A DNA stretch of 64,000 nucleotides from Tsuneonella deserti (GCF_014644315.1 NZ_BMKL01000001.1:941001-1005000), one strand, 5' to 3'. Shown: positions 42,264-51,091, counted from the first letter of the stretch. A program made the numbers and translations. Notes: generated by a model not told the origin, from the sequence alone.

Positions 42264-43040
42264 ATGTTTAAGCCTAACAACGACAATCACTCGGGCGCGA
42301 CCCACTTCGTCGTCCTCGACTGCGAGTTTCTCAAGGATCTGCCGCTCTACGAGCGATACCGCCGGGCCGATCCCGATCCTGCCCGCTGCCGCTGGCCGAT
42401 GAAGCGGGTGGTCTCGGCTAGCGTAATGGCCCTGGAGGTGCAGGGAAGCGAGCTGACCGTTACAGCCTTCAAAAGTTTCAGCGGCGCGAGCGAGGATCGC
42501 CTTTTGGTGCAGTTGTTCGCCTTCCTCGCGGAGCGGCCCCGGCATAAGCTGTGCACTTACGGAGGAGTAGCCACGGATGTGCCGGTTCTGCGCGTCGCTG
42601 CGATGGAACACGGTCTGAAGCTGCCGCTGCAGTTGCGCTACAGCGACCGCAGCCGCCATGTTCACCTCGACCTCGCGATCGCGATGAAGGGCGGGGAAGG
42701 GGACTACGCGCACATGTCGGAAGTGGCCACCAGGCTGAGAGTGCCTTGCAAGCTTGCAGGCCACGCCGGCAGCGTCCCGCAACTGTTCTCGCGCGGTAAC
42801 TTCCGGGCAATTGAGGCGCTGTCGGAAGTCGACATCATCAGCACGGGCTTCATCCTGGCATCCTATCTCGGGGTGCAGGGCGAGATCCTCAGCGCCAAGG
42901 CCGCCCAACTTGGCATTATCCGGTATGTACGTCCGCTGCGCGGCCGCGCGCGCTACGCTGAGCTCCTCGGCAACGTCGCGGATCGGCTCCGGCGCGAGAT
43001 CAACCAGGAGTTGAACACCTGGATGGCGCGGGTGGCATAA
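42264..43040 (+). CDS. Predicted DnaQ-like 3'-5' exonuclease
   Basis: A 258-residue protein. FVVLDCEFL near the N-terminus supplies the Exo I Asp and Glu, CTYGGVATDVPVLR the Exo II aspartate, and EVDIISTGFILASYLG the Exo III aspartate, so the catalytic set looks intact. It resembles the first gene of the trio in layout but is divergent in sequence. A hairpin at 43047 probably ends the transcript. The start ATG is preceded by TGGAGAATACTAG. Confidence 0.7.
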   Translation: MFKPNNDNHSGATHFVVLDCEFLKDLPLYERYRRADPDPARCRWPMKRVVSASVMALEVQGSELTVTAFKSFSGASEDRLLVQLFAFLAERPRHKLCTYGGVATDVPVLRVAAMEHGLKLPLQLRYSDRSRHVHLDLAIAMKGGEGDYAHMSEVATRLRVPCKLAGHAGSVPQLFSRGNFRAIEALSEVDIISTGFILASYLGVQGEILSAKAAQLGIIRYVRPLRGRARYAELLGNVADRLRREINQELNTWMARVA

Positions 43041-43046
43041 AGGGCC

Positions 43047-43074
43047 GCGGGGCTGGCTAAATGGCCAGCCCCGC
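43047..43074 (+). terminator. GC-rich stem-loop after the third exonuclease gene
   Basis: GCGGGGCTGGC at 43047-43057 pairs perfectly with GCCAGCCCCGC at 43064-43074 across six bases, seven bases after the stop codon. There is no T-run; position and stem strength suggest a terminator. Confidence 0.65.
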
Positions 43075-43320
43075 GCCTCCACGCTGCTGTGCCGGCGGCG
43101 CGTTCTTTGCGATGTGTTGCAAGTGGACCAAGCCACTCATAAATCGGGCTTATCGCGCTTCACACGTCCAGATCGCTGGCCGCATGACCGTCTCCGTGAA
43201 GTGCTCCATCGTCGACATGGCCCAGCCATGACTCGACATCTGGGGGCGAGGTCATGTGCTTATTCTCGGGTCCGGCCTGGGGCCGATCCAGCATGATCGC
43301 GCGCTCCGGCGGAGACCACC

Positions 43321-44001
43321 ATGCGCAGCACTCCACCAACATCGACCAACCATCCTGAACTACAACGTGGGCGCCAAATTCGGACAGCGTGTCCGAATTC
43401 AGCCTCCCGGACGTATGTTCAGGAGGAGAGGGCATCGGCGCGCACGCAGATCGACGTGCAGACCTTTCGACGGAGGCTCTGCAAGCTTGACCTAAGCCCC
43501 GGCGCGCCGGTTCGACAGAACGCGCGAATGCTCGCCGCCAAGTGCGGTATCGATGCCGCCGAGCTGCTGCACATAGCGATTTGTCGCGCGGCTAAGCCAG
43601 GTGCAGCCCGCCCGGACATCGACCTCGTCCCCTATCTGACCATGCTCATGCGCAGCATCGTAAGCGGTATCGCCAAAGCACGCCGCCGAGCGGCGGAATA
43701 CGGCGTCGCCGTTCCGCTACAGTATGTGAGCGAGCAGGTGCCCTCGTGTCGCTCGATCCTAGATCCGGTCAGAGAGATCCAGCGCGATCAGGAACGCAAT
43801 TACTTCGAAAGCTTGCTCGGCGAGCTTCACGGAGGCGACCCGCTCATGGTCAAGCTGGTCGATGCGATCGGCATGAACATGCGGGGGACGCGCATTGAGA
43901 AGGAGCTCGAGTTAGACACAACGGAATTGGCCAGCTTGAGGCGGAGGCTCAAGCGCAACGCGTTTAAGCTCGCCGCACGGGAGGGCCTACAGTTCCTCTG
44001 A
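43321..44001 (+). CDS. Sigma-70-like protein (ECF-like region 2 and region 4)
   Basis: A 226-residue protein as drawn. The block AELLHIAICRAAKPGAARPDIDLVPYLTMLMRS looks like sigma region 2 of short accessory sigma-like proteins. DPVREIQRDQER...DPLMVKLVDAIGMNMRGTRIEKELELDTTELASLRRRLKRN looks like a sigma region 4 helix-turn-helix. It may direct transcription of nearby accessory genes. GGAG lies six bases before ATG 43321, but the first 45 residues look unlike protein-coding sequence and contain a 23-bp palindrome, so GTG 43456 is a real alternative start. No anti-sigma gene is adjacent. Confidence 0.6.
   Translation: MRSTPPTSTNHPELQRGRQIRTACPNSASRTYVQEERASARTQIDVQTFRRRLCKLDLSPGAPVRQNARMLAAKCGIDAAELLHIAICRAAKPGAARPDIDLVPYLTMLMRSIVSGIAKARRRAAEYGVAVPLQYVSEQVPSCRSILDPVREIQRDQERNYFESLLGELHGGDPLMVKLVDAIGMNMRGTRIEKELELDTTELASLRRRLKRNAFKLAAREGLQFL
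43377..43399. promoter_or_regulatory. 23-bp operator-like palindrome at the 5' end of the sigma-like gene
   Basis: AATTCGGACA at 43377-43386 and its exact reverse complement at 43390-43399 flank three bases. An AGGAGGAG ribosome-binding-like run follows at 43421, which hints that the real gene start lies downstream of both. Confidence 0.5.
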
Positions 44002-44138
44002 CCGTGTAGCGACACGACCCTGCTTCTAGCTGTGCGCCACACGCGCCTAGGCCGGGCTAGGGGTGTGGAGCATCAAGGACGTGCGCTGGAATCGTTGCTC
44101 CATCCGGGGTAGCCGTGGGTACAACAAGGGGAGCATAG

Positions 44139-44306
44139 GTGCCGATACTCGACTGGATGACCCGCGGCGAGGACGTGGTGGCGGCGGCGCGGGTGCCATA
44201 TCGGATGCTCGAGGCGGTGCCCGCTCTCGATGGCGGCGACGGCGATCCGGCGAACATGCTCATCCAGGGCGAAAACTCGTCTGGCATTGGGCGTGTAGCT
44301 GCCTGA
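44139..44306 (+). pseudogene. 5' remnant of a type III restriction Mod DNA methyltransferase
   Basis: GTG 44139, preceded by AAGGGGAGC, opens a 55-codon frame: MPILDWMTRG, VPYRMLEAVPAL and DPANMLIQGEN. This is the standard start of type III Mod adenine methyltransferases, where LLIQGDN is followed by EALKALLPYYAG and the DPPY motif. Here the frame leaves the family after QGEN and stops within ten codons. No catalytic motif and no Res gene remain. It is a decayed end of a restriction-modification gene. The rest of 44002-44452 holds no other gene I can support. Confidence 0.7.
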
Positions 44307-44452
44307 CTGCTTCTGGGCCGGAAGGCGACATTCCGCTTATATCCGGCGCCACGCTCATTACAGCCATTCGCACTGATCCGCTCGGTTTCGCCCCACGCAT
44401 TGCCATATATCGCAATGCGACATAATAGGACGCCCAGACAGAAGGGCCCGAA

Positions 44453-46216
44453 ATGACCGACATCACCAGCGTGCGATCGACGCGGATCGCGGCGCATCGG
44501 CCCCGTCTTGCCGATCACAGTGCCGACAAGCGTATGCTGGTCCTTGCAGCGATGGCGGTCGTCACCGGGACCGGGGGTGCACTTGCTGCCTGGATATTGC
44601 TTCATCTGATTGCGCTGGTGATCAACCTGTTCTGGTTTCAGCGACTTTCGGCGCAGCCGGCGGAGATCATCGATGCCGCCAGTGGACCGCTGGTGCTCGT
44701 CGTTCCGGTCGTAGGCAGCCTCATCGTCGGACTGATGGCGCGCTACGGTTCGGACAAGATCCGCGGACATGGCATTCCCGAAGCGATCGAGGCGATCCTC
44801 TATGGGGAGAGCAAGCTGTCGCCTCGCGTCGCGATCCTCAAGCCACTCTCCTCGGCGATCTCCATCGGCTCGGGCGGGCCTTTCGGCGCCGAAGGGCCCA
44901 TTATCATGACCGGCGGGGCGATCGGCTCCCTGTTTGCTCAACGCTTTCGGCTGACTGCGGCTGAGCGCAAGACGCTGCTGGTGGCCGGCGCGGCGGCCGG
45001 GATGACCGCGATTTTCGGAACGCCCGTCGCGGCGATCCTCCTCGCGATCGAAGTCATGCTGTTCGAATGGAAGCCGCGCAGCTTCGTGCCCCTTATCGTG
45101 AGTGCACTTGTCGCGTTTGCATGGCGGCCGTTGCTGGTGGGCCAAGGAGCGCTGTTCCCATTCGACGGCGCTCTTCCCGGCGGAGCCATCGCACTCTTGC
45201 TCGCCGCAGGCCTGGGCTGCGTCAGCGGAATCCTCGCCATCTCGCTGTCGAGCGCGCTTTACCGGGTGGAAGACGGCTTTCACCGGTTGCCGATCCACTG
45301 GATGTGGTGGCCCGCGCTGGGCGCGGTGGTCGTTGGACTGGGTGGGCTGCTGGAGCCAAGGGTGCTCGGCGCGGGCTATGCCAGCATCCAGGACCTGCTC
45401 GACGGCCGCCTGCTGGTCGGGGCCATGCTGCTCCTGCTGACGGCCAAGGGCGCGGTCTGGCTAGTCGCGCTGGGATCTGGCACTTCGGGAGGCGTCCTGG
45501 CGCCACTGCTCATCATCGGCGGTGCGCTGGGCGGTGTGGCCGGGCACTGGCTCCCCGGCGGCAGCGGCCCTTGGGCGATGATCGGGATGGCGGGCGTGAT
45601 GAGCGCCGCGATGCGCGCGCCGTTGACCTCGGCCGTATTCGCGGCCGAACTGACCGACCACTTTGCCGCCCTGCCGATGACGGTCGCGGCCTCTGGCGCG
45701 GCCTTCGCGGTTGCGGTGCTGCTGTTGAAGCGGTCGATCCTAACCGAAAAGATTTCCCGCCGCGGGCGGCATATCAGCCAGGAGTTCTCCGTCGATCCAC
45801 TCGCGCTCGGCATGGCCGGCGACCTTATGACTCGCGACCCAGAGACGCTGTCGGACGGCCTGACGATCACCGAAGCGGTGCGGTATTTCGAATCGTCCGC
45901 CCGGCATCGCAGCTATCCCGTTGTCGACGCCGGCAACCGTCCGATCGGTCTCGTCTCGCGCCGTGATGCGCTGCGCTGGCAACAGCACGGGGACGACGAT
46001 ACCACCATCGGCGATCAGCTGTCCGATCGGTCGCTCCCGATAGTCACGCCGGGCACGCCCGCTGACGCCGTCGCGAACCTGATGATCACCGAAGAGACGG
46101 GGCGCATTTGCGTAGTGGCCGCGGACACCGGCGTGCTGGTCGGGATCATTTCACGCCAGGACCTCCTCCGGTCGCGGGCGGCGGTTTTGCGCGGCGAAAT
46201 GGAGCGCAGTCGCTAG
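44453..46216 (+). CDS. CLC-family chloride channel/transporter with CBS domains
   Basis: A 587-residue membrane protein. The CLC selectivity motifs are GSGGPFGAEGP near 143 (in place of GSGIP and GKEGP) and GTSGGVLAP near 347. About ten membrane helices cover residues 30-430, followed by two cytoplasmic CBS modules (MAGDLMTRDPETLSDGLTITEAV and the later TPADAVANLMITEE). It moves chloride, possibly in exchange for protons. Substitution in the second selectivity motif (A for K) occurs in channel-like bacterial members. Its stop overlaps the convergent CtaG-like gene's stop by four bases at a CTAG. Confidence 0.92.
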   Translation: MTDITSVRSTRIAAHRPRLADHSADKRMLVLAAMAVVTGTGGALAAWILLHLIALVINLFWFQRLSAQPAEIIDAASGPLVLVVPVVGSLIVGLMARYGSDKIRGHGIPEAIEAILYGESKLSPRVAILKPLSSAISIGSGGPFGAEGPIIMTGGAIGSLFAQRFRLTAAERKTLLVAGAAAGMTAIFGTPVAAILLAIEVMLFEWKPRSFVPLIVSALVAFAWRPLLVGQGALFPFDGALPGGAIALLLAAGLGCVSGILAISLSSALYRVEDGFHRLPIHWMWWPALGAVVVGLGGLLEPRVLGAGYASIQDLLDGRLLVGAMLLLLTAKGAVWLVALGSGTSGGVLAPLLIIGGALGGVAGHWLPGGSGPWAMIGMAGVMSAAMRAPLTSAVFAAELTDHFAALPMTVAASGAAFAVAVLLLKRSILTEKISRRGRHISQEFSVDPLALGMAGDLMTRDPETLSDGLTITEAVRYFESSARHRSYPVVDAGNRPIGLVSRRDALRWQQHGDDDTTIGDQLSDRSLPIVTPGTPADAVANLMITEETGRICVVAADTGVLVGIISRQDLLRSRAAVLRGEMERSR

Positions 46217-47124
46217 GTCCGGTGCAGCGGCGTCCTTGGTACCACCTCGTGGTTCGCGCGATCCCCGCGTGGCTGAACGAGGCGAAGAATGGCCCATACG
46301 GTGCTGGCGAGATAGGCGATCCCGGCCGGCACCCACATCATGAGACCGGCCAGTTGCTGATCCGCCAGGCCGCGCTCAGCGTAGTGAGCGTAGATCGGAT
46401 GAGGCGCCAGAGTGATGAGCGCTGCCATGAGGTTCCCCTGCAGGCCGATCAATGTGACCAGCAGGATCACGCTGGCGCGATCGAGGCGGCGATTGCCCGC
46501 CGTCGAGACCATCCGCCAGAAGACCGCGCTGGTGAACAGGAACGTCAGATGCTCGGCGGTGTGCAGCGCCGGCGCCGCGAGCGCCCGGTCGTACATCCCC
46601 GGCGCGTGCCACAGCCACAGGCCAAGCATGACGGCAAGTGCGGCAAGGTAGGGAGCAAGGCGGCTCGATGCCCCGCTTCTCACCCCCGGCACCGCGTTGA
46701 CCGCCCGGCCGATGCGGCGGCGCGGGCCCAGCGGCACGGCGAACAGCGCGATCAGGTGGATGTTCGAGACCGCCAGCAACGGCGCCGCGACCAGCATCAG
46801 CAGGAGATGCTGCGCCATGTGCCAGGCGAAGCTCACGTCGGCGCGCGCGTCGAGCGGCGAGAAGAGTGCCAGGACGAGCGTGACGACCGCAGTCCAGTAC
46901 GCAAACGATCGAGGAAAAGGCGCGATGGCTGCGCGGGCCGGCCGGGACATGCGCAGATAGCCCAGCGTCCACAAGCTCATCGAAAGCGCAAGCAAGCCCA
47001 GAGCAAGCGGTTCGGCCTGCCAGCCCGTTCTGTCAGCGTGCTCTCCGCCGTGCGCCCATGCGGCCACGGGCGCGACGGCAAGCGTTGCCGCCGGGCTCAG
47101 TTTGAGGATGCGAAACCGAGACAT
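46213..47124 (-). CDS. CtaG-like (caa3 type) cytochrome oxidase assembly protein
   Basis: About 303 residues with seven or more membrane helices. The N-terminus is signal-like and ends in AWAHGGEH. The body follows the CtaG_caa3 family: ALFSPLDARADVSFAWHMAQHLLLMLVAAPLLA, LWLWHAPGMYDRAL and AEHLTFLFTSAVFW. Members are needed for copper loading and assembly of caa3-type oxidases. It is last in the oxidase operon. ATG 47124 overlaps the upstream gene by 28 bases; a longer frame exists but would start inside that gene without a ribosome binding site. Confidence 0.85.
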   Translation of the reverse strand: MSRFRILKLSPAATLAVAPVAAWAHGGEHADRTGWQAEPLALGLLALSMSLWTLGYLRMSRPARAAIAPFPRSFAYWTAVVTLVLALFSPLDARADVSFAWHMAQHLLLMLVAAPLLAVSNIHLIALFAVPLGPRRRIGRAVNAVPGVRSGASSRLAPYLAALAVMLGLWLWHAPGMYDRALAAPALHTAEHLTFLFTSAVFWRMVSTAGNRRLDRASVILLVTLIGLQGNLMAALITLAPHPIYAHYAERGLADQQLAGLMMWVPAGIAYLASTVWAILRLVQPRGDRANHEVVPRTPLHRT

Positions 47125-47531
47125 TGCGACAGCGTGAAGATCGAGGTCAACTGCACCAGCACCGCCAGCCCGAACAGCAGGCTGGCGCACACTCCGAAAT
47201 AGGCGAGGAAGCGGGTGCGTCCCTCGCCCACTTCCTGCAGGCGGCTGTGACCGCCCTCCTTTTCATCGCGGGTCGCACGGAAGTTGGCGATCGCGACCCC
47301 GGCACCGCCGAACGTGGCCGCGACGGCGATCAGGTTGACGATTATGAGGAGCACGCGCGGCGCACCTTCGTCGCCGCAACCCAGCGCGGCGACCACGTAG
47401 CTGGCAACAACTTGCACGGAGAAGGCCGCGGGTGCGAGCGCGAGCCCGGCCACGAGCCGCCACGCGGGTAGCCCGCCCTTGGCAGGCGAGGGATGTTCAA
47501 CCGCGGTCGCGAGCGGGTGGAGCGCCGTCAT
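47097..47531 (-). CDS. Small membrane protein in the oxidase operon
   Basis: A 144-residue protein with three probable membrane helices (about 26-48, 60-82 and 110-130). It matches no family I can name. It sits between subunit III and the CtaG-like gene, overlapping both, which implies a role in assembly or as an accessory oxidase subunit. The ATG overlaps the subunit III stop by four bases. Confidence 0.7.
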   Translation of the reverse strand: MTALHPLATAVEHPSPAKGGLPAWRLVAGLALAPAAFSVQVVASYVVAALGCGDEGAPRVLLIIVNLIAVAATFGGAGVAIANFRATRDEKEGGHSRLQEVGEGRTRFLAYFGVCASLLFGLAVLVQLTSIFTLSQCLGFASSN

Positions 47532-48127
47532 ACCATTCTCGGCGAGACGTAGATCGTCAAGAAGACGAACAGCCAGACGACATCGACGAAATGCCAGTAC
47601 AGGGTCGCGAGAGCCCGGTGTTGTTCATGACCGCCGCCGACTCTACCGGCGATGCTCCACGCGAACAGGACGATCAACGCGGCGAGGCCCAGTGCGACGT
47701 GCGCCAGGTGAGTGCCGGTCAACAAGAAGTAGATCGAACTGTAGCTGGAGTCGGCAAGCGCGAACGGCTTGTCGGCCCACTCCTTGAGGCTCAACGCCAT
47801 GAACCCCGCGCCCATCGCGATCGTTATTCCAAGGCCGATCCGGCCGCGCCCGGCATTGCCCCGGTTCGCGTTGCGCCTGGCCCATTCGAGCACGAAGCTC
47901 GATCCGACCAGCAGGATGGTCGCGGGAATCGCCAGGCGCAGCGCCGGAGGGCCCGAAGGCGGCCAGTCCGAATATCCCTGGCTGCCGAGATAGGCGTAGG
48001 AAAAAATCAGGTAGCCGAACAGGATGCCTTCAGTGGCGAACAGGCACAGCATTCCCCACCAGGCCGTGCCGACCTGGCCCCGGCCGTGCACGGGAAGCGT
48101 CTGGTCGAGCGTGCGAGCCTCAGTCAT
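47528..48127 (-). CDS. Cytochrome c oxidase subunit III
   Basis: A 199-residue protein with five membrane helices, the short form of subunit III. Signatures: GMLCLFATEGILFGYLIFSYAYL near the N-terminus, the helix LKEWADKPFALADSSYSSIYFLLTGTHLAHV (with the conserved TGxHLxHV pattern) and YWHFVDVVWLFVFLTIY at the C-terminus. It stabilises subunit I and proton uptake. Its start overlaps the end of the subunit I gene by eight bases. Confidence 0.92.
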   Translation of the reverse strand: MTEARTLDQTLPVHGRGQVGTAWWGMLCLFATEGILFGYLIFSYAYLGSQGYSDWPPSGPPALRLAIPATILLVGSSFVLEWARRNANRGNAGRGRIGLGITIAMGAGFMALSLKEWADKPFALADSSYSSIYFLLTGTHLAHVALGLAALIVLFAWSIAGRVGGGHEQHRALATLYWHFVDVVWLFVFLTIYVSPRMV

Positions 48128-50108
48128 AGATACGCACCTTCTCGCACGCTTCCGGCGTCGGATGCGGCCGGAACCACACGACCAGCGCGATGATAGCCGC
48201 CGCGCCGCCGATCACGGCAATCCAGGCGCTTCCCACGAGCAGGCCGCCGAACAGCACCAGCGCAGCTACGGAGAATGCGAACGGCAGCAGACTGTCGCCG
48301 GGCATCTTCAGAATGACGTCGGGCTCTCCGTCGAGCGGGGTGACGCCGAGCGTCTCCTTGCCATTGTCGAGCAGGAACCCGCTTGCGAGCTGGCTGCGCT
48401 CGGATCCTTCGTCGAGCTGATCCTCCCACAGCGGGTGGCGTGTGGCCACGAGCGGGATGATCGCGAAATTATAGACCGGCGGGGGCGACGGGATCGCCCA
48501 TTCCAGCGTCGGCCCGCCCCATGGGTCTGGCCCCGCCGGCCGCCCGGAGCGCAGCGCCGTGGCGATATTGACCAGGAACAGGAGGATCCCGGTCGCAAAC
48601 ACGAACGCGCCGATCGATACGACGAGGTTGGTGGCCGAAAATCCCATGTCGGCGCCATAAGTCCACACGCGGCGAGGCATGCCGATCAGGCCCAGCCAGT
48701 GCATCGGCAAAAAGGCCAGGTTGAAGCCGATGAACATGAAGCCGAACACCCACCGGCCCAGCCGCTCGTCCATCATCCGCCCGCTCATCTTGGGCAGCCA
48801 GTGGTAGATCGCGCCCACCACGGCGAACAGGTTGATGCCGATCAGAACGTAATGGAGGTGGGCGACGATGAAATAGGTGTCGGTCAGCTGCCAGTCGAAC
48901 GCGAGGCTCGCGGTCATCACGCCGGAAACCCCGCCGATGACGAACAGCAGGATGACGCTGGTGAAGAACAGGAACGGTACCGTCAGCCGGACGCGGCCGG
49001 TGTAAATGGTGGCTATCCACGAGAACACCGACACCGCCGAAGGGATGGCGATGACGAAGCTGGCGGCCGAAAAGAAGCTCAGGGCCAGCACGGGAAGGCC
49101 GGTCGCGAACATGTGGTGGAGCCACACCCCGAAGCCCACGACCATCGTCGCGACGGTGGCGGTCGCCACCAGCGTGTATCCCACCAATGGGCGCCGGCAA
49201 TGGACGGGCAGCGCATCGGACACCATGCCCATCGCGGGCAGGACGATGGCGTAGACCCACGGATGGCCGAACAGCCAGAACAGGTGCTGCCACAGCAGCG
49301 GCTGGCCGCCGCCCGCGATGTCGTAGAAATGCGTGCCATGGTTCCGGTCGAGCCACAGCATCAGGCAGGCCAGGCTGACAGCGGGCACCGCAAAGAGGTT
49401 CGCGACACTGGCGGTGAGCGTGCCCCAGATGATGATCGGGAGACGGTTGACCGACATCCCCGGCGCCCGCATCCGCAACAGCGTCACGACGAAGTTGGCC
49501 GCCCCGACCGTCGTTGAGATGCCGAGGAAGATCAGTCCGAGGCAATAGACGTCGATATTCGGCCCCGGAGAGTACTCTCTGGCGGTGTTGGGGACATAGC
49601 CGAACCAGCCGCCATCGGGCGCCGCGCCCAGCGGAAAGCTCGCGTAGAGGAAGATGCCGGCGGCCAGAAACAGCCAGTAGCTCAGCGCGTTCAGTCGCGG
49701 GAACGCCATGTCGCGGCTGCCCAGCATCAGCGGCCACAAGTAATTCGAGAAGCCCGACAGTACCGGCATCGCGTAGAGGAAGATCATCGTCACGCCGTGG
49801 AGCGAGAACAGCTGGTTGTACTGTTCGGGCGAAAGCGTGGTCGCATTGGGCTGAGCGAGCTGGATGCGCATCACCAGCGCCTCGAGGCCGCCAAGGATCA
49901 GGAACACGAACGAGGTTATCATGTAGCGGACGCCGATCGTCTTGTGATCGACCGTTCCGAACCAGCCGCGCAGCCCCGGTGCGTCGCCCCAGATATTCTC
50001 GAGCCGCTCGGCGACTTCGGCCGGGTTGGGAGACGCAGGTGGCTTGGGGTCGAGCGGGCCCGTCCAGCGGCCGCCTTGACCCGGGGCAGCGTCCGCGATC
50101 GCGCTCAT
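48120..50108 (-). CDS. Cytochrome c oxidase subunit I, alternative type lacking usual proton-channel residues
   Basis: A 662-residue heme-copper oxidase subunit with twelve or more helices. Heme and copper ligands are present: LHGVTMIF, FGHPWVY with the His-Tyr pair, LHHMF and AHLHYV. Compared with the Paracoccus enzyme, the D-channel glutamate of GHPEVY is tryptophan (near residue 283), and the K-channel lysine of GIKVFSW is serine (AVSVFSW, near 356). The D-channel entry aspartate remains (RDMAFPR). Similar alternative oxidases exist in other alphaproteobacteria. The start is ATG 50108, behind GGGAGC and overlapping subunit II by four bases; the upstream continuation of the frame is antisense-like noise. 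Confidence 0.93.
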   Translation of the reverse strand: MSAIADAAPGQGGRWTGPLDPKPPASPNPAEVAERLENIWGDAPGLRGWFGTVDHKTIGVRYMITSFVFLILGGLEALVMRIQLAQPNATTLSPEQYNQLFSLHGVTMIFLYAMPVLSGFSNYLWPLMLGSRDMAFPRLNALSYWLFLAAGIFLYASFPLGAAPDGGWFGYVPNTAREYSPGPNIDVYCLGLIFLGISTTVGAANFVVTLLRMRAPGMSVNRLPIIIWGTLTASVANLFAVPAVSLACLMLWLDRNHGTHFYDIAGGGQPLLWQHLFWLFGHPWVYAIVLPAMGMVSDALPVHCRRPLVGYTLVATATVATMVVGFGVWLHHMFATGLPVLALSFFSAASFVIAIPSAVSVFSWIATIYTGRVRLTVPFLFFTSVILLFVIGGVSGVMTASLAFDWQLTDTYFIVAHLHYVLIGINLFAVVGAIYHWLPKMSGRMMDERLGRWVFGFMFIGFNLAFLPMHWLGLIGMPRRVWTYGADMGFSATNLVVSIGAFVFATGILLFLVNIATALRSGRPAGPDPWGGPTLEWAIPSPPPVYNFAIIPLVATRHPLWEDQLDEGSERSQLASGFLLDNGKETLGVTPLDGEPDVILKMPGDSLLPFAFSVAALVLFGGLLVGSAWIAVIGGAAAIIALVVWFRPHPTPEACEKVRIYD

Positions 50109-51091
50109 CGCAAGCTCCCGATATATTGTGCGACGGCGCCGCGGTCGGCCTCGTCGAGCGGCACCTGCGGCATCGCGGCCCCGGGCTTCACGCCCTGGGT
50201 ATCGCCGAGCCATTCCAGTCGCCCGGACACGGTGTTCGGCAGGACCCCCGCAGCGATTGTGGGTCTGCTGGCGAAGTGAGTCAGGTCGGGACCGAGAATG
50301 CCCGCCGCCCCGGTTCCCCGCACCGTGTGGCAGGCTGAGCACGCGCTGGTAAACACCGCCGCTCCCCGACCGACCCGGGGAACCTGAGGCTGAAGTTGCT
50401 CGCGCCGCCAGCGCCGGAAATCGTTCACCGGCACGGCGGTCACGGTAAACGCCATGCGCGCGTGTTCCAGTCCGCAATATTCGGCGCACTGGCCGCGGTA
50501 GAGGCCCGGGCGATCGGCCTCGAGCCAGGTGGCGTTGCTCTTGCCGGGGATCATGTCCATCTTGGGGCCTAGCTTCGGCACCCAGAAATCGTGGATCACG
50601 TCGTCGGAGGTCAGGAGCAGGCGCACGGGAATGCCGACCGGGAGAACGAGGTGGTTGGCGGTGACAATCTCGTCGGCTGCCCGCTCCCCGCGGTAGCGGA
50701 TTTCCCACCACCACCGGTGCGCGGTGATTTCCACGGTGAGAGCCGTCGGACTGGGCGGGTTGGCGACCGCGCGGGTTACGATGAAGGTCCACACGGCGAG
50801 TGCGATGAGGACCGGGAACGAGAGGCCGACGCCCCAGTATATCCAGGAAAGGCCGCCAAAATCGCGTCCGACCCCGTCACCCTCGGCCGCGAGCCGCCGC
50901 CGTCCGCGAGCGATCGCCAGCCCGATCAGCCCCGCAATCAGAACGACGACGATGACCGACACGGCCGAAAGACCCCAGCCGATCTCGCGGAGCCGGTCCG
51001 CCGCGTGTCCGCCGGTCCCGGTCATGTACCCTAAAGGCTGGGCCGCGCAGCCGCTCAGCGCCAGCGCCAGCACGGAGCCGCAGCGCCTCAC
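50105..51091 (-). CDS. Cytochrome c oxidase subunit II with fused C-terminal cytochrome c
   Basis: A 328-residue lipoprotein (lipobox LSGC near residue 14) with two membrane helices near 42-62 and 90-110. The cupredoxin domain keeps the CuA ligands: IHDFW near 170 and CAEYCGLEHARM near 205. A class I cytochrome c domain with CSACH near 250 and a methionine in GAAMPQ follows, which makes this a caa3-type subunit II. Electrons would pass from the small cytochrome c encoded just upstream. The start is GTG 51091, overlapping the cytochrome gene stop (GTGA). Confidence 0.93.
   Translation of the reverse strand: MRRCGSVLALALSGCAAQPLGYMTGTGGHAADRLREIGWGLSAVSVIVVVLIAGLIGLAIARGRRRLAAEGDGVGRDFGGLSWIYWGVGLSFPVLIALAVWTFIVTRAVANPPSPTALTVEITAHRWWWEIRYRGERAADEIVTANHLVLPVGIPVRLLLTSDDVIHDFWVPKLGPKMDMIPGKSNATWLEADRPGLYRGQCAEYCGLEHARMAFTVTAVPVNDFRRWRREQLQPQVPRVGRGAAVFTSACSACHTVRGTGAAGILGPDLTHFASRPTIAAGVLPNTVSGRLEWLGDTQGVKPGAAMPQVPLDEADRGAVAQYIGSLR

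Noticed and set aside
42246..43136. 296-codon frame antisense to the third exonuclease gene
   Set aside because: The plus strand carries intact catalytic motifs; the antisense frame is a shadow.
48024..49517. Nearly 500-codon frame antisense to oxidase subunit I
   Set aside because: Histidine- and arginine-rich composition without domains; the minus strand carries the real gene.
50109..50792. In-frame upstream extension of subunit I
   Set aside because: It would run through the subunit II coding region on the same strand; ATG 50108 has a ribosome binding site and the family start.
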